From NCBI RefSeq assembly GCF_018860365.1, contig NZ_JAHKPO010000014.1:186001-250000 (forward strand): DNA of 64,000 nucleotides, in the 5' to 3' direction. This DNA comes from Arenibacter algicola. Lineage in GTDB: Bacteria; Bacteroidota; Bacteroidia; Flavobacteriales; Flavobacteriaceae. Shown piece after piece: positions 40,501 to 48,387 of the stretch. The notes beneath the pieces are model-generated. The model searched no databases, was not told the origin of the DNA, and saw only the letters and a list, made by a program, of their open reading frames with translations. The position numbers and the translations under genes are program-made. The stretch's first letter is position 1. The number at the start of each line of letters is the position of its first letter.

Positions 40501-43126
40501 GACAGAGGAATACGATTTAAATATTCCCTTCCCATGGTTTTTTGGTAGAATGAAATTTCATCTGGAAAGGGAAGTGCCTTTGACCGAGGTAGAAAAGGAT
40601 GCCATTTTTGAACAACAATACGCCCCAGATATCGTAAGGGGTTTTATAGATACTATGCTTTTTTATGCCATAGCGGACAATGGAACGGAGCTGGAGCTCC
40701 AACTTGATGTTACCCTGCTATCGAACTATAGAAAAGGGGTACCCTTACGCGTTAGCATTAATACAGCCAGTGTGCCGAGCATCACTAGAAGGCAAATTAA
40801 GTATTTGCGCTTCAGGGCCAATACCTTGGTGAAACCCACCTCTAAGATTATTTTGCGCTCTGCCTATTTACAATATCGCACCAATCATTTGAGCGAATAT
40901 ATTGTTCAGAACAATAGAATAAGTAACGACATCATCAACACTTTGACCATAAATTTGGGCGGACTTGGGGTGGTTACAGACGCCGCGCTTATATTCACCC
41001 CCATGAACAGTAGGGAAGAACGGAATCCAAGAAAGGAAGATAGGGATGCAGCCAGAGCCCTAGTTTCATTTTTAAACGAGTATCTGGAAATGTCACATAA
41101 AATCATTTGGTCAAGCATAGATTCAAGTCGGCTTTTCGGACTCCTTGATGGCTATATCGCACCACACAGTGGGGGTAGGAGTGTGGCCAGTGTTGTTGAA
41201 AACAGGGTAATGGGTATCGTAGGCAATAATTTGGTCCTAAAGGTAATTCCTGGTGAACGATTGGATCCGGTGTTCAAAAACGTTGAGAATTTAATGGAAT
41301 ATTACCAGCCGACCACCAAACCCGATCCATATCGCATTAGTGTACCCACCAAGGGTGTGTATGCAGAATCTGTGATGGGTCAGTGCAACAGCTGTGAAGA
41401 GATTGATGAAACTAGGCACTGGCGCTTTTCCGATGAGCCATGTGGTTCTTCGCCAACGGCCATTGAACCGGTGTCCACGGCCAGTAGACGTAGTGATCCG
41501 GGCGACTTGCAGGCCAAGGACTTTCCAGGTAGCATTATCAATATGCAGAATGCCCCTACAGCTCCAGATCCTACTGGTTTGGCTGCGGCTTATGGACTAC
41601 TTGGCAAGGGCGATGCCTTTAAAGACTTTACAGGTCTGGCAGGTACCCAAGCCAATGCATTGGGCGCGTTGCAAACAACCTCTAAAAGTGTGACGGATTT
41701 GGCTAGTATTTCGAAAGATTTTGCAAGTTTGGCAGTAATGGCCAATCAAAAGGAGGATGGGGCCAAACAGATTGAGCAAATCAAGAAGCTGAACAAAGAA
41801 GGCTTTTTAAACGATACCGAAGCGAGTAATCAAATCAAGAAAGTTTTGGATTCCTATACGGATGCTGCAGATAGTGTTGTCGGTAAAAAAGATTCGAGTA
41901 ATTCACAGCCGTTGACCAGTTCACCAGAAATCAAAAAGGCCATATCCGATGCCAGTCAGTCTGAAAATGGAAAAATTAACGTATCCCGAAGTACACCTTT
42001 GGGTAACGAATCGGTTTCAGTTTCCAAGGGTGATAATGAAGGAACCCCCAGAATTATTGAAAATCCAGATCTAAATGCCGCCTCCAGGAGTTTTAATCCT
42101 GCAACCGCAGCTGCTCCAGGCTCGGGCAGTAAAACCGGGGAGACCAAATTTTCGGTACGTGTGAGTAATATGCCTGCTGGTGGATCTATACGTTGGAGTG
42201 TGCCACCGAGCAATTCGAGTGATTTTAATATAAAAAATGGTCCTGCAGCAACGACGGGGGATAATGTAACTATTCAAGGCATAAAACCTGGATTGAGCAA
42301 TATTGATGTCGAAGTAAGGGATGTAAACGATACGGTTGTTCAAAGTATGAAATTACCACTGAGCATACCTCAATTTGTAACTATCAATGAAGACGCTGCC
42401 GCTTTTGACCAGGTCTTGGCCGATTTGTCGCTGACCGCTTTAAAAAACGATCTCATTAGTAAAGCCAAAGAGGTATGTGACGCTCTATTGGTCGATGCAA
42501 ACGTAAGAACCATTTGGCAATTAGGAAGTTTTGCTGAAGTTACTCCGGCACATTTACCTGCGAATATGATTACGTTAGCGACGATTAAAAATAGAATAGC
42601 AGCTGGCAATAGAACTTTTGGACAAACCAATCCGGCACCGGGGGAAGTTGGGAATATAGTACCGAACAGAACGATTGACGTTTTTCCAGGGGCTTATGAC
42701 GAACCTATGGGCGGTGGCGGATTTAGTGATACGGAACTTGATACGGAGACCCAAGCACTTATGATCCAGCTGAAAACACAAGGAGTGGGAGGAGACCCAG
42801 CATTGGAATCGTTTGCAGTAGACGTATATGGACGCTTGATAGGAGAGACCTTGGCTCACGAAATAGTACATGCGCTATTATGGGATATTGTAGTTAAAGA
42901 TGGACATAATGACCCTAAAATTAATAATGATATTATGAATAGTGGAAGCCAACGTACTTTTACCCAGCGTACAGGGTTCGTGGACAACGCGCATCAAAGT
43001 CCGGTGGACCCAGTGAATTTCTCGGATAATGGCATAGGGGCGATTAACAGGTTACAAGCCTTGAACCTTACGAGGATAGATGCCAATTTCCCGGTACCGG
43101 GAGCCCGGGTAAGCGCGTTCAAGTAA
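37565..43126 (+). CDS. Giant modular protein with C-terminal zincin (HExxH) domain
   Basis: This protein has about 1853 residues and no signal peptide. The N-terminus has two carboxypeptidase-regulatory/CnaB-like beta domains (about residues 1-110 and 130-235), then a CGCG cluster. A long helical region (about 370-700) follows, with a Gly-rich hydrophobic segment near residue 777 (GIGGGVGGFVSGVVFGVAGG). A conserved-looking block is NNNHCHAVTVEYFEVLKHY, CLFVPMPLGHFDFKKVLRW and onward. A further beta region, an Ig-like domain (about 1522-1600) and a C-terminal zinc-peptidase-like domain complete it. The last has HEIVH (1765-1769), a third His at 1780, and NDIMNSG as a possible Met-turn. I do not recognise the whole. 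It is either a very large effector or a surface or cytosolic protease scaffold. Confidence 0.75.
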   Translation: MERVSANGKLVPLDGSAVTDQYTGHFLKVSYTQQISGHAIFSKDRADVEPDGRFRLYVPKKELLANDLITIEVYAPDGELLGRQGYTHGALKTAEIPIGADDDSQTLDIKVNPKEITFNQSSPAEQASKKLSGRVIDISGDSKTSGLQVLVMVSNEAAATFDVAKFEAIFTATTDTKGYFYGQVINKSVQQAFGVIAGNEGHPISIPLDNNKLPKNIILVADLSSLSDEDGCGCGEKVPVLPDGDDLVNSNAFSQDIGGKCVDFTIPNRTLEEFSFYHTVRTTEPEIRGLTINSKQSRNIKNELLDISDHAFKLIGRLNNSFISLSMVPYTIEEDTAVEKRQGSDISFEDGNTKETVTAFPNYLLKIDTGIKSKFSIKTNDLIAATNKLRPFDIVKLASEQLKKKKKLSDLHQKLAAAYCGKTGVQAAKSYCEELAAKGSLDREELRTTLGHVEQIKSQLNLAANVNKLYISAILELDKLIEGNSVDKKLLTSAMKKVEALIQGIDSADLNGQLKENMLGYLRRIIVELARAEDGSNLGFEPCTPASKPDTMGILCLIQKFNDLKETLKNKSIFTLAEILEIRAYYTIFLHSISTFLDLLDEFHTFYTSNLSFATELDDDYFFENYDEIKSTLTTLRRQIYSAIRRVEELERAYIQNHPGRVDLTVENSIDWDETPTIYENTTIAHGHILHFKQKWKAAGYSLGDLLYSLPLAPCQEKQIAIVDWDRTEVGSRTEAQIVSEELEAQISRDRDITEIMSSSFGESITASSTNKTKSTSAGIGGGVGGFVSGVVFGVAGGISHSGASSKSTANQNSSRNLSANTLNSLQDNTSQSASSLRSQRSTVIQTVGQNESVNVQTEVIKNNNHCHAVTVEYFEVLKHYAIEQELVDVQECLFVPMPLGHFDFKKVLRWKNTLSRAVYGRKLRLGFEAIERIESNYADSDLPIGSYADEMIQEFTGHFTISFELERPFIKEIDEATKTEEYDLNIPFPWFFGRMKFHLEREVPLTEVEKDAIFEQQYAPDIVRGFIDTMLFYAIADNGTELELQLDVTLLSNYRKGVPLRVSINTASVPSITRRQIKYLRFRANTLVKPTSKIILRSAYLQYRTNHLSEYIVQNNRISNDIINTLTINLGGLGVVTDAALIFTPMNSREERNPRKEDRDAARALVSFLNEYLEMSHKIIWSSIDSSRLFGLLDGYIAPHSGGRSVASVVENRVMGIVGNNLVLKVIPGERLDPVFKNVENLMEYYQPTTKPDPYRISVPTKGVYAESVMGQCNSCEEIDETRHWRFSDEPCGSSPTAIEPVSTASRRSDPGDLQAKDFPGSIINMQNAPTAPDPTGLAAAYGLLGKGDAFKDFTGLAGTQANALGALQTTSKSVTDLASISKDFASLAVMANQKEDGAKQIEQIKKLNKEGFLNDTEASNQIKKVLDSYTDAADSVVGKKDSSNSQPLTSSPEIKKAISDASQSENGKINVSRSTPLGNESVSVSKGDNEGTPRIIENPDLNAASRSFNPATAAAPGSGSKTGETKFSVRVSNMPAGGSIRWSVPPSNSSDFNIKNGPAATTGDNVTIQGIKPGLSNIDVEVRDVNDTVVQSMKLPLSIPQFVTINEDAAAFDQVLADLSLTALKNDLISKAKEVCDALLVDANVRTIWQLGSFAEVTPAHLPANMITLATIKNRIAAGNRTFGQTNPAPGEVGNIVPNRTIDVFPGAYDEPMGGGGFSDTELDTETQALMIQLKTQGVGGDPALESFAVDVYGRLIGETLAHEIVHALLWDIVVKDGHNDPKINNDIMNSGSQRTFTQRTGFVDNAHQSPVDPVNFSDNGIGAINRLQALNLTRIDANFPVPGARVSAFK

Positions 43127-43170
43127 TTATTTCACACTCGTAAGGACCAGGGATATTTAAAATAAAATAA

Positions 43171-43402
43171 TTAGCATGGTTATGTAACTTGAGCTTTGGT
43201 CACGTCATGAAATAAGAAGGTCTCTCAGACCTTCTTATTTTTGAGTTAGATGTACGCAGGCAAAGTTGTTACTACAATTTCTTGAAAAAATTTATTCGCA
43301 TAAGTTAATGAAACCAAAGAATGGGGTTAGGAAATAACCAAACTTCATTTGAGTTAATGAATACCTATCTAAACAAATAAACAGCAATGAATAAACATCT
43401 TC
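43171..43402. repeat. Dispersed intergenic repeat, copy A (contains a perfect hairpin)
   Basis: GGTTATGTAACTTGAGCTTT (from about 43179) recurs near 51660. Next comes AATAAGAAGGTCT-CTC-AGACCTTCTTATT (43211-43239), a perfect 13-bp stem that would also terminate the giant gene. GGCAAAGTTGTTACTA follows, then an AT-rich tail with AGTTAATGAAACC and CAATGAATAAACATCTT. The same order (hairpin core, GTTGTTACTA, AATGAAACC, TGAATAAACA) is found at 62173-62390, and the first part at 51527-51617. Confidence 0.6.
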
Positions 43403-43566
43403 CCGTATCGCACCGGTCCTATAGATCATTCTGGCAAGAAGGGCAGGTTCGGGGGGCTTATTTAAGACCCTATGGTAGGGAGGGGAGTTACACCTTTGTT
43501 TTCTTAATTTCCCTAATTTAATCCACATGGCTTCCTAAGTTTTTTACATTCTTAGTTTTATAATTT

Positions 43567-43591
43567 TATATTTGTGTGTATATTACACATA
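43567..43591 (+). promoter_or_regulatory. nrtR promoter -7 box with overlapping palindromic operator
   Basis: A perfect Bacteroidota -7 element TATATTTG (43567-43574) overlaps the palindrome TTTGTGT-N7-ACACATA (43571-43591), which reaches the ATG at 43591. The same layout occurs at the nadV promoter. The predicted leader is very short. It is most simply read as an autoregulatory NrtR operator. Confidence 0.65.
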
Positions 43592-44268
43592 TGAGTGGAC
43601 AAAATATAAGATTATCTGTAGATGCCGTTGTTTTTGGTTACGACGCAGGAACAATATCGGTATTGCTTATAAAAAGAAAATACGAACCTTTTAAAGGCAA
43701 GTGGGCTATTCCAGGAGGATTTGTATTACAGGACGAGTCTTTGGAAGAAGCTGTTGAAAGGGAGCTAAAAGAAGAGACAGGAATAGAAATAGACTATTTG
43801 GAGCAACTTTATACTTTTGGAAATCCCAAGAGGGACCCAAGGAGTAGGGTAGTGTCTATTGCATATTTTGGTTTGGTTCACCCCAGTACCTTTGATATTT
43901 TTGCAGCGACAGATGCTGAGGAAGTACAATGGTTCAAAATAGATGACCTTCCCCAACTTTCATTTGACCATGACAAAATACTTCAATTTGCCATAACACG
44001 CTTAAGGGCCAAAATAACTTATGAGCCCATTGGTTTTGAATTATTGGATGAAAAATTTCCCTTTTCCGATTTAGAAAATTTATATACTACACTTTTAGGA
44101 AGGCCTGTAGATAGACGTAATTTTAGAAAGAAAATACTTAGTCTTGATATTCTTGATGAATTGGATGAAAAAATATCCAAAGGATCTGGAAGACCTGCCA
44201 ACCTGTTTAAATTCAATCAAAAACGCTATAATCACCTTAAGAAAAAGGGTATTGTTTTCGAAATATAA
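43591..44268 (+). CDS. nrtR: NrtR-type Nudix transcriptional regulator of NAD metabolism
   Basis: This 225-residue protein has an N-terminal Nudix domain with an intact Nudix box (GX5EX7REUXEEXGU in GGFVLQDESLEEAVERELKE and EETGI, about residues 46-68). The C-terminal winged-helix region is LYTTLLGRPVDRRNFRKKIL, ending KRYNHLKKKGIVFEI. This is the NrtR architecture: the Nudix domain senses ADP-ribose-type ligands and the C-terminal domain binds DNA to repress NAD biosynthesis genes. The two genes that follow are exactly NAD salvage genes. ATG 43591 is preferred over an in-frame GTG at 43576, because the GTG lies inside the operator. Confidence 0.92.
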   Translation: MSGQNIRLSVDAVVFGYDAGTISVLLIKRKYEPFKGKWAIPGGFVLQDESLEEAVERELKEETGIEIDYLEQLYTFGNPKRDPRSRVVSIAYFGLVHPSTFDIFAATDAEEVQWFKIDDLPQLSFDHDKILQFAITRLRAKITYEPIGFELLDEKFPFSDLENLYTTLLGRPVDRRNFRKKILSLDILDELDEKISKGSGRPANLFKFNQKRYNHLKKKGIVFEI

Positions 44269-44273
44269 GCCAA

Positions 44274-44294
44274 TTTGCGTAAAAAAAACGCAAA
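44274..44294. promoter_or_regulatory. Upstream operator TTTGCGT-N7-ACGCAAA (nadV)
   Basis: TTTGCGT (44274-44280) and ACGCAAA (44288-44294) form a perfect palindrome with a 7-bp A-tract spacer, extended by AA/TT outside. An identical palindrome, with identical half-sites and spacer length, lies 52 bp downstream, about five helical turns away. It could also act as a weak terminator for nrtR. Confidence 0.7.
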
Positions 44295-44299
44295 TTAGT

Positions 44300-44346
44300 T
44301 TTGTGTATTGAAAAACTACTCTATATTTGCGTTATAATTACGCAAA
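44300..44346 (+). promoter_or_regulatory. nadV promoter (TTTG-N18-TATATTTG) with overlapping operator
   Basis: The -33 element TTTG (44300-44303) and -7 element TATATTTG (44322-44329), with an 18-bp spacer, match the Bacteroidota consensus exactly. A palindrome TTTGCGT-N7-ACGCAAA (44326-44346) begins inside the -7 box, so a bound repressor would occlude the promoter. The ATG of nadV follows at 44357. Confidence 0.78.
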
Positions 44347-44356
44347 AAAATATATT

Positions 44357-45811
44357 ATGAACGGACTACTATTAACAGACGGATATAAAACTGGACATCA
44401 CCAACAATATCCAAAAGGAACCGAAGAAGTATATTCCAATTGGACACCTAGAAGTAATAAATATGCCTCAAAAGGTTGTGATAAAATTGTTTCTTTTGGT
44501 CAACAGTATGTTTTTCAATGGTTGCACGATTATTTTAATGATAATTTTTTCTCCAGACCCAAGGAGCAGGTTTGTAAGGAAATCAAAGAGGAACTATCCA
44601 TGTATCTGGGTACCGATTATGATGTTACACACTATGAGAAATTGCACGATTTACAGTATTTGCCTATAAAAGTAAAATCATTACCGGAAGGGGTAGAGGT
44701 CCCTGTTCGTGTTCCTATGGTTACGGTTGTAAATACAGAAAAAGAATTTTATTGGATCACTAATTTTTTGGAGACTATCCTATCAACCATGTTATGGCAG
44801 CCTATGACATCGGCATCCATAGCACTTAGATACAAAAGGATTTTTAAAAGTTGGGCACGGTTGACAGATAAAGAAAATGTATCCTTCATTGATTTTCAAG
44901 GACATGATTTTTCTATGAGAGGGATGGGAGGTCTGCAAAGTGCCGTTTCCTCTGGAATGGGCCATGCAACAGTTTTTTTAGGTTCGGATACGCTTCCGGT
45001 AATTAGTAGTTTACGTAAATATTATAATGCGGAAGGCTTTGTTGTAGGTTCTGTAAATGCAACTGAACACTCGGTAATGTGCGCAGGAACCAAAGATGAT
45101 GAAATAGGAACTTTTAGGCAATTAATGCAAACCTATCCAACAGGGATACTATCCGTTGTGAGCGATACTTGGGATTTATGGAAAGTGCTTACGGTTTATT
45201 TGCCCGAGCTAAAGGAAGAAGTACTGGCAAGAGATGGGAAATTGGTAATCCGACCAGATAGCGGGGACCCGGTAGATATTATCTGTGGGGAATCCAGGGT
45301 ATTGGGAGGGAATTCTGTCAAGGATAAAGGAGTGGTAGAGTTACTTTGGGATATTTTTGGAGGAACTGTAAATGCACAAGGTTTTAAAGTTTTGGATACG
45401 CATATAGGGGCAATTTACGGTGATAGTATAACTACGGAAAGAGCGGAAAATATCTGTCAACGTCTGCACGATAAAGGCTTTGCTACAACAAACGTAGTTT
45501 TGGGAATAGGATCGTTTACCTATCAATATAATACAAGGGATACCTTCGGATTTGCAATGAAAGCAACTTCTGTGGTTGTAAATGGAGAGCGTAGGGAAAT
45601 TTTTAAAGACCCAATAACGGACGACGGAGTTAAAAAATCAGCAAAGGGCTTAATAAAAGTCGATATGCTTAACAATGAATATGTTCTTTTGGACCAAGTA
45701 TCTCCAGAGCAAGAAAATGAAGGAGCTTTACAGGTAATTTATGAAAACGGCCATTTTGTTAACCCGGTGAGTTTACAGGAAATAAGGGAAAGAATTGACC
45801 AAAACCTTTAA
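44357..45811 (+). CDS. nadV: Nicotinamide phosphoribosyltransferase
   Basis: This protein has about 484 residues and matches NAMPT/NadV throughout: DGYKTGHHQQYPKGTEEVYS at the N-terminus, FQGHDFSMRGMGG, ATEHSVMCAG, ILSVVSDTWDLWKVLT, and the PRPP/phosphate-binding IRPDSGDPVDI. It converts nicotinamide plus PRPP to NMN, the first step of one-step nicotinamide salvage to NAD. The next gene supplies PRPP. It is expected to be controlled by the Nudix regulator upstream through the two palindromes in the leader. ATG 44357 is chosen since earlier codons overlap the promoter. Confidence 0.95.
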   Translation: MNGLLLTDGYKTGHHQQYPKGTEEVYSNWTPRSNKYASKGCDKIVSFGQQYVFQWLHDYFNDNFFSRPKEQVCKEIKEELSMYLGTDYDVTHYEKLHDLQYLPIKVKSLPEGVEVPVRVPMVTVVNTEKEFYWITNFLETILSTMLWQPMTSASIALRYKRIFKSWARLTDKENVSFIDFQGHDFSMRGMGGLQSAVSSGMGHATVFLGSDTLPVISSLRKYYNAEGFVVGSVNATEHSVMCAGTKDDEIGTFRQLMQTYPTGILSVVSDTWDLWKVLTVYLPELKEEVLARDGKLVIRPDSGDPVDIICGESRVLGGNSVKDKGVVELLWDIFGGTVNAQGFKVLDTHIGAIYGDSITTERAENICQRLHDKGFATTNVVLGIGSFTYQYNTRDTFGFAMKATSVVVNGERREIFKDPITDDGVKKSAKGLIKVDMLNNEYVLLDQVSPEQENEGALQVIYENGHFVNPVSLQEIRERIDQNL

Positions 45812-45823
45812 ATATTTAAAATT

Positions 45824-46582
45824 ATGAACTATCAAATAAAGAAGTTTAATGATGGGCAGCTAACTGCCAAAATCATTGAAAACGGTAATATAGATATTAA
45901 AATAAGGGGAAATAGTTATGAAGATCTATTTAGGGCAGCCACTATAAAAGAGGCATGGGACGCAGAAAACTCAACCAATAAAAACGCAGTAGCTACCTTG
46001 ACCCTATGTTGCTTAATAGGTCAACGTTCGGATAGAAGATTTAATAAAGGGGAGTCTTTCGATTTAAAAGTGATTTCGAATTTTATTAATGCCATGAAAT
46101 TTGATAAAATATCCATATTACATCCACATAGTCCCATTTCATTGGCTTTGATCAATAATTCCGAAAAGATATCCCATTTGGAATTTGTAGAAAAGGCTTT
46201 TAGGGCTATTGGCAATCCTGTATTGGTAAGTCCTGATGCCGGGGCCTATAAGACCACCCACGAGATAGCAGAAAGGTTAGATGCAGATTTGGTTCCCTCC
46301 AATAAGGTTAGGGTAAACGGAGCTCCTGTAATAAGTATTCAAGGCGAGGTAAAGGGAAAAGAATGTTTAATTGTAGATGACCTGGCCGATGGAGGGAGGA
46401 CCTTTAAATTCTTGGCGGCGGAATTAAAATCCCAAGGAGCCAAAAAGGTGTACTTATATGTTACCCACGCACAATTTAATTATGGTTTTGATGAATTAAA
46501 ACAATCCATAGATCATGTGTATTGTACCAACAGCTTTAAGGATATTGATGACGAATTTGTTACACAGTTTAAGGTGATCTAA
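45824..46582 (+). CDS. prs: Ribose-phosphate pyrophosphokinase (PRPP synthetase), NAD-salvage type
   Basis: This 252-residue protein is shorter than housekeeping PRPP synthetases (about 310 residues). SPDAGAYKTTHEIAERL corresponds to the catalytic-flexible-loop region and GKECLIVDDLADGGRTF to the PRPP-binding loop. It makes PRPP from ribose-5-phosphate and ATP. It begins 12 bp after nadV, so the two enzymes are co-expressed and PRPP is made where nicotinamide phosphoribosyltransferase needs it. The nrtR-nadV-prs order is known from NrtR regulons. Confidence 0.9.
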   Translation: MNYQIKKFNDGQLTAKIIENGNIDIKIRGNSYEDLFRAATIKEAWDAENSTNKNAVATLTLCCLIGQRSDRRFNKGESFDLKVISNFINAMKFDKISILHPHSPISLALINNSEKISHLEFVEKAFRAIGNPVLVSPDAGAYKTTHEIAERLDADLVPSNKVRVNGAPVISIQGEVKGKECLIVDDLADGGRTFKFLAAELKSQGAKKVYLYVTHAQFNYGFDELKQSIDHVYCTNSFKDIDDEFVTQFKVI

Positions 46583-47251
46583 ATTCTTGGAATGTATGCT
46601 GATAAGCTTTTTTTTATGGGCCATAAGCCCGGACGTGTTTGGCACTACAATTTCTGATTCCTGCGCACTATCTTGCCTCAATTATTAAAGACTCTCAATC
46701 TTTATTAATTACAGCATCCTCTAAAAATGATGTTCCAATACATTAATAATCTGCATTGCGGTTTTCAGCAGTTGGTTACCTAACCTATGCAATATATTTA
46801 GGTTGAATTATTAACCAAAATTAGGCTGAAGATTGAAGCTATTAAACCCGGTCCAAAACCAAAAAAGCCAGATGGTACTCCCGACAGAAGAAGACGGGTT
46901 ACCCTGGACAACCAACCAAAACACCCTGGCCTAAAATCAAATAGACATAAACCTAAGGATTAGAAATCCGGTATATTCAAAACATTAATAATTAAGAGGT
47001 AGGGCAGAGGCACAAACTTTTTCGCTGGGCGCATGAATTCTTTACATAAAAATCGGGGCTATGAACAAATGCCCGCCCGAACGCCCGCCATGACCTTCGG
47101 GCAGGTATCCCTATTCGGTACGGGCGGGCCTGCTGCTGGGTCGGACAGGTGTGAATATTGGTATTATGTAGATTTTAATTTCAGATGCCAAAGGGGATAT
47201 CTATTTTCGAAGCTTAAAATACACTAGATTATTCCGTAAAATCATATTTCA
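46583..47251. other. Gene-poor gap with repeats and a short basic reading frame
   Basis: This region is 669 bases. A 53-codon frame without an ATG (46802-46963) encodes a basic Pro/Lys/Arg-rich tail (KPGPKPKKPDGTPDRRRR) and may be a gene remnant. At 46985-47055 the string AACTTTTTCG...GCATGAATTC resembles the gaps at 61155 and 62400. A GC-rich palindromic island follows at 47071-47150. No real gene is seen. Confidence 0.45.
47071..47150. repeat. GC-rich REP-like palindromic island
   Basis: GCCCGCCCG (47071-47079) and CGGGCGGGC (47121-47129) are a perfect 9-bp inverted repeat around a region that itself contains CCTTCGGGCAGG. The element is strikingly GC-rich against its AT-rich flanks and resembles REP/BIME elements. 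Confidence 0.6.
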
Positions 47252-48379
47252 ATGAAGAGTATAAGAAAAGTATATCTTTTAGGTAATCTTTCAATTTTGT
47301 TAGTGGTCCTGGGATGTAAAGGAGATATGGGCCCCCAAGGAGATGCAGGGATTAATAGTTTGACCAGTTTGAGTGCCGAACCTTCGGGGACAAATTGTGA
47401 AAATGGAGGTGTAAGGATAAACATTGGTATGGATGCAAATGGCAATGGGATATTGGAGACCAATGAAACTATGACTACCAATTATATATGTAATGGTTTA
47501 GATGGTTTGGTAAGCTTAACGAATGTAATCATGGAACCTATTGGAGCTAACTGTCCTAATGGAGGTTATAACGTTAATTCAGGCTTGGATGCCAACTCAA
47601 ACGGTACGCTTGAAGCCAATGAGATTACCGCAAACGCCTTTATTTGTAATGGTCTTGATGGAGGAAATGCCCTGATTCGCACTATGAATGAACCGGCAGG
47701 AGACAATTGTCCCAAAGGAGGAATCAAGATTGACTCTGGAATAGATCTGGATGCCAATGGTATACTGGCAGAATCAGAGGTTACCTCCTCTGCTTTGTTG
47801 TGCAACGGGGAGGATGGAAATATTAGCTTGGTAAATTTAACAGAAATTGCAGCCAATGTGGACTGTCCAAATGGTGGTATAACTCTGGATTCGGGGATCG
47901 ATGATAACGGAAATGGTATCTTGGATTATTCTGAAATCCAGTCTACTAGAAATGTATGCAATGGTTTGGATGGCGCCTTTAATGAAGAAATACGTCTTGT
48001 ATTCGGAAGTTCAACCGTAGGTATTTCAAGTGGCACCAATTTCGTTGAGGGGAGGATTCTTACATCACTCCAAAAATTTGATATACGTCATTACGACCTG
48101 TTGCACGAAGCCATTCTTACAACACGCTCATATACCGAAAACAGTGCTACCCAAAGTTTTATTGAATTGGTCAACGAAGACACTGGAGAAGTGATTCCCA
48201 ATAGCACACTTTCCTCAAGCTTTACGTCCTATTCAGGACAATTGCTGATTTCACCCAATATTTATAAAAACTTCCCACAAGAAGAGATTACGCTGGGCCT
48301 ACGACTCCGTTCAGGGAATGAGGGTGTTAATGTTTATATCACTGGGAGAAGCGAATTGATTTTAACACGGGGCAATTGA
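47252..48379 (+). CDS. DUF7151-repeat lipoprotein, copy 1
   Basis: This 375-residue lipoprotein has a signal peptide ending VVLGC (Cys about residue 22). Four repeats of about 52 residues follow. Each has 'L..EP.G.NC.NGG', then a DxNxNGxLxxxE loop (e.g. DANGNGILETNE), and ends 'CNGLDG'. The acidic loop resembles a single EF-hand-like calcium loop, and each repeat has two Cys that may form a disulfide. A C-terminal beta domain of about 130 residues (FNEEIRLVFGSS ... YITGRSELILTRGN) ends the protein. A second copy of the same architecture starts 8 bp downstream. Confidence 0.8.
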   Translation: MKSIRKVYLLGNLSILLVVLGCKGDMGPQGDAGINSLTSLSAEPSGTNCENGGVRINIGMDANGNGILETNETMTTNYICNGLDGLVSLTNVIMEPIGANCPNGGYNVNSGLDANSNGTLEANEITANAFICNGLDGGNALIRTMNEPAGDNCPKGGIKIDSGIDLDANGILAESEVTSSALLCNGEDGNISLVNLTEIAANVDCPNGGITLDSGIDDNGNGILDYSEIQSTRNVCNGLDGAFNEEIRLVFGSSTVGISSGTNFVEGRILTSLQKFDIRHYDLLHEAILTTRSYTENSATQSFIELVNEDTGEVIPNSTLSSSFTSYSGQLLISPNIYKNFPQEEITLGLRLRSGNEGVNVYITGRSELILTRGN

Positions 48380-48387
48380 TATAGCTG

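Noticed and set aside
43211-43242. Ordinary stand-alone terminator
   Set aside because: The hairpin is probably functional as a terminator, but the same position in related repeats at 51550 and 62200 shows it belongs to a dispersed element, so it is reported as part of that repeat.
43243-43402. Integron attC-like site (GTTRTTAC motif)
   Set aside because: The core does not fit GTTRRRY/RYYYAAC pairing, there is no integrase in view, and flanking genes are not cassette-like.
46802-46963. 53-codon basic frame between prs and the DUF7151 gene
   Set aside because: It has no ATG start and no recognisable family; kept only as a possible remnant.
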